Positions 6,182 to 7,440 of a stretch of DNA of 7,440 nt are shown here, in pieces (within the stretch, counting starts at the first letter, position 1; every line of letters begins with the position of its first letter). The DNA comes from Polyangia bacterium (GTDB lineage Bacteria; Myxococcota_A; Polyangia; Polyangiales; Polyangiaceae), in the NCBI GenBank assembly GCA_030433055.1, contig JAUILJ010000389.1, positions 1 through 7,440 on the forward strand, in the 5' to 3' direction. Position numbers and translations under genes: made by a program. Under the pieces are notes generated by a model. The model was not told the DNA's origin and did not search any database. It worked only from the letters and a program-made list of their open reading frames with translations.

Positions 6182-6197
6182 TGGCACGTCGCTTGAA
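6182..6197 (+). promoter_or_regulatory. Sigma-54-like -24/-12 element for the hemerythrin-USP3 operon
   Basis: TGGCACGtcgcTTGAA matches 11 of 12 fixed positions of TGGCACG-N4-TTGCW, including a full TGGCACG. The one mismatch changes the normally conserved -12 C to A, so strength is uncertain. The predicted start near 6208 is 25 nt before the ATG at 6233, leaving room for the GGGAGA ribosome binding site. Confidence 0.55.
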
Positions 6198-6232
6198 CCT
6201 ATGCGTGGCGGGAACTGCACCGGGAGAAACAG

Positions 6233-6799
6233 ATGTCCGTACTTACTCCGCTCTTCGACGAACACCGACTCATCCTGCGAGTCACCGACGCGTTCGAGAG
6301 GTACTTGAAGCAGCTTCCCACCGAGTCTGATGAGGTACGGCAAGATCTGCATCGCTTCGTCACGTTCTTCCGTGAGTTCGTCGACCTCTCGCATCACGAG
6401 AAAGAGGAGACGGTGCTCATGCCTGCGATGGTGAAGGCGGGCTGCGACTGGGAGAGCGAAGACTTCGAACACCTGCGCAAGGACCACAACCAGGAGCGCT
6501 ACCTGATGCGTGTCATCCGTCAGGCGGCGTCACAGCGTGGGTTGTGGACGGGCGAAGACCTGCGTCACCTCAAGAGCGTCGGGCAGGAGCTCGTCGATTT
6601 CATGCGCGCCCACGTCGACCTGGAGAACCGGAAGATCTACCCAGTGGCGATGGAGCTCCTGCAAGGCGAGCGCGGCGCGATGGTCACCGAAGCCTTCGAG
6701 GACTTCGAGCGCGTACGGCGAAGCCACGGCTACGACGGATTCCTCAGCGAGCTGGCGGAAGAGCTGGTGCGCGACTACTCAGGAGAGAGCGCGCCATGA
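6233..6799 (+). CDS. Hemerythrin HHE domain protein
   Basis: A 188-residue protein with the di-iron four-helix hemerythrin (HHE) fold. Visible candidate ligands come in the family order: H11 in DEHR, H54/H55 with E58/E59 in SHHEKEE, H85-x2-E88 in DHNQER, and H127-x3-E131 in HVDLENRKIYP. Such proteins bind O2, NO or iron, or repair or sense iron centres; these residues do not tell which. It is cytoplasmic, with no signal peptide. The start has GGGAGA 6-7 nt upstream and begins on the usual N-terminus leading into the first ligand His. It overlaps USP3 by ATGA, so the two are co-translated. With an oxygen-type globin kinase in the same cluster, an O2- or NO-related role is likely (inference). 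Confidence 0.9.
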   Translation: MSVLTPLFDEHRLILRVTDAFERYLKQLPTESDEVRQDLHRFVTFFREFVDLSHHEKEETVLMPAMVKAGCDWESEDFEHLRKDHNQERYLMRVIRQAASQRGLWTGEDLRHLKSVGQELVDFMRAHVDLENRKIYPVAMELLQGERGAMVTEAFEDFERVRRSHGYDGFLSELAEELVRDYSGESAP

Positions 6800-7299
6800 A
6801 CGAACCAAAGAAGCTGCTGGTGCCAGTCGACTTCTCGCCCTGCTCTGCGCACGCGCTGCGCTACGCTGCTTTCCTTGCGGATTCGTGGGGTGCGGAGGTG
6901 GGCGTCGTCTATGTGTGGGAGCCCCCGCTGACGCCCTCCGACGATCCCACGGCGGACGTCCCGTACTCGGCGCAGGAGTTTCAGTCTCAAGCGGCACATC
7001 GGCTGGACGACGATCTGCTGAAGTTCATCGAAGCCGCGCAGTTTCCAGCCGCCATCAAGGTGACGCGCAAGGTGCTGCGCGGCGATCCAAAGAAGCGCAT
7101 CGTCGAGGAAGCCGTGGACGCGGAGCACGACCTGGTGTTGCTGGGCACTCACGGCAGGAAGGGCCTCGAGCGGCTGCTGCTCGGGAGTGTGGCAGAGTGG
7201 GTCGTGCGGCACGCGGACGTTCCGGTGATGGTCGTCCCGCCAGAGCGCGGCAAGGAGCTCGCCGCGCTCTCCGAGAGCCTCCCGGTGATCCCCGTCTGA
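6796..7299 (+). CDS. Universal stress protein (USP3)
   Basis: UspA-type protein of 167 residues. It opens MNEPKKLLVPVDFSP (D12) and has the ATP-type loop GTHGRKGLERLLLGS at 117-131; the last 20 or so residues extend a little past the usual end without a recognisable motif. The ATG at 6796 overlaps the hemerythrin stop by ATGA and has AGGAGAG about 8 nt upstream; an open frame further back is only a shadow of the hemerythrin gene. Its first strand (PVDFSPCSAHAL) resembles USP2 (PIDFSECSKSAL) more than USP1, so USP2 and USP3 may be closer paralogues. Coupling to a hemerythrin suggests joint action under altered oxygen or oxidative conditions. Confidence 0.93.
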   Translation: MNEPKKLLVPVDFSPCSAHALRYAAFLADSWGAEVGVVYVWEPPLTPSDDPTADVPYSAQEFQSQAAHRLDDDLLKFIEAAQFPAAIKVTRKVLRGDPKKRIVEEAVDAEHDLVLLGTHGRKGLERLLLGSVAEWVVRHADVPVMVVPPERGKELAALSESLPVIPV

Positions 7300-7329
7300 G
7301 CGCGCACGGTTGGATGTGCTCGTGAGGCG

Positions 7330-7362
7330 GCTGCAGCCCCGGCCGGCGAGCGAGGCTGCAGC
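7330..7362. terminator. Possible hairpin between convergent genes
   Basis: Perfect 9-bp arms GCTGCAGCC (7330-7338) and GGCTGCAGC (7354-7362) surround a 15-nt GC-rich loop. It sits between USP3 (ends 7299, +) and the minus-strand gene ending at 7374. There is no T-tract on either side, so it may be a factor-dependent or weak bidirectional terminator. Confidence 0.4.
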
Positions 7363-7373
7363 GATTCGGCGCG

Positions 7374-7440
7374 CTAGTTGACCTCGTCCGATGGGTCTTC
7401 CCAGTCCTCGTACTGCAGAATGCCCAAGTCGGCGAAGCGC
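7374..7440 (-). CDS. C-terminal end of an unidentified protein (gene enters from the right edge)
   Basis: The minus frame from the right edge reads 21 codons, RFADLGILQYEDWEDPSDEV and a final N, then TAG at 7376-7374. The acidic tail looks like a real protein end, and the convergent hairpin next to it supports a gene ending here. The family cannot be named from this much. Confidence 0.5.
   Translation of the reverse strand, partial: RFADLGILQYEDWEDPSDEVN

Noticed and set aside
1..7440. tRNA, rRNA, CRISPR array, insertion sequence or attachment site
   Set aside because: I looked for these by eye and saw no repeat array, transposase, cloverleaf or rRNA-like stretch; nearly all the sequence is explained by signalling and stress genes.

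Overview
The window is GC-rich and tightly packed. It looks like chromosome from a myxobacterium or related deltaproteobacterium (Myxococcota). The main reason is the globin-coupled histidine kinase next to a two-receiver response regulator, a pair known from Anaeromyxobacter. Sigma-54-type promoters and a multi-gene phosphorelay also fit. Taxonomy is inferred; there is no marker gene here.

Left half (1-4233, all minus strand), in transcription order: a globin-coupled sensor histidine kinase (4233-3022), a response regulator made of two receiver domains (3025-2306), and a hybrid REC-PAS-histidine kinase (2309-873). These three overlap by ATGA at both junctions and must be one operon. After a 196-bp gap comes the N-terminal 225 residues of an NtrC-type sigma-54 activator (676 to beyond the left edge), with its own -24/-12 promoter candidate.

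Right half (4666-7440): universal stress protein USP1 (+, 4666-5316) with an unusual Cys/His tail; a strong intrinsic terminator; USP2 (-, 5933-5469); a hemerythrin HHE protein (+, 6233-6799) overlapping by ATGA with USP3 (+, 6796-7299); and the last 21 codons of an unidentified minus-strand gene (7440-7374). USP1 and the hemerythrin operon each have a sigma-54-type -24/-12 element upstream, and USP1 also has an enhancer-like inverted repeat.

Working model (inference): oxygen or another haem ligand is read by the globin kinase, the signal passes through three receiver domains and a second kinase to the NtrC-type activator, and this switches on sigma-54 promoters for stress proteins and an oxygen/iron-binding hemerythrin. 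Sensor, relay, activator and likely targets all lie within 7.4 kb. The kinase/regulator pair has a described relative; the extended relay and the linked sigma-54 regulon are the parts that may be undescribed.
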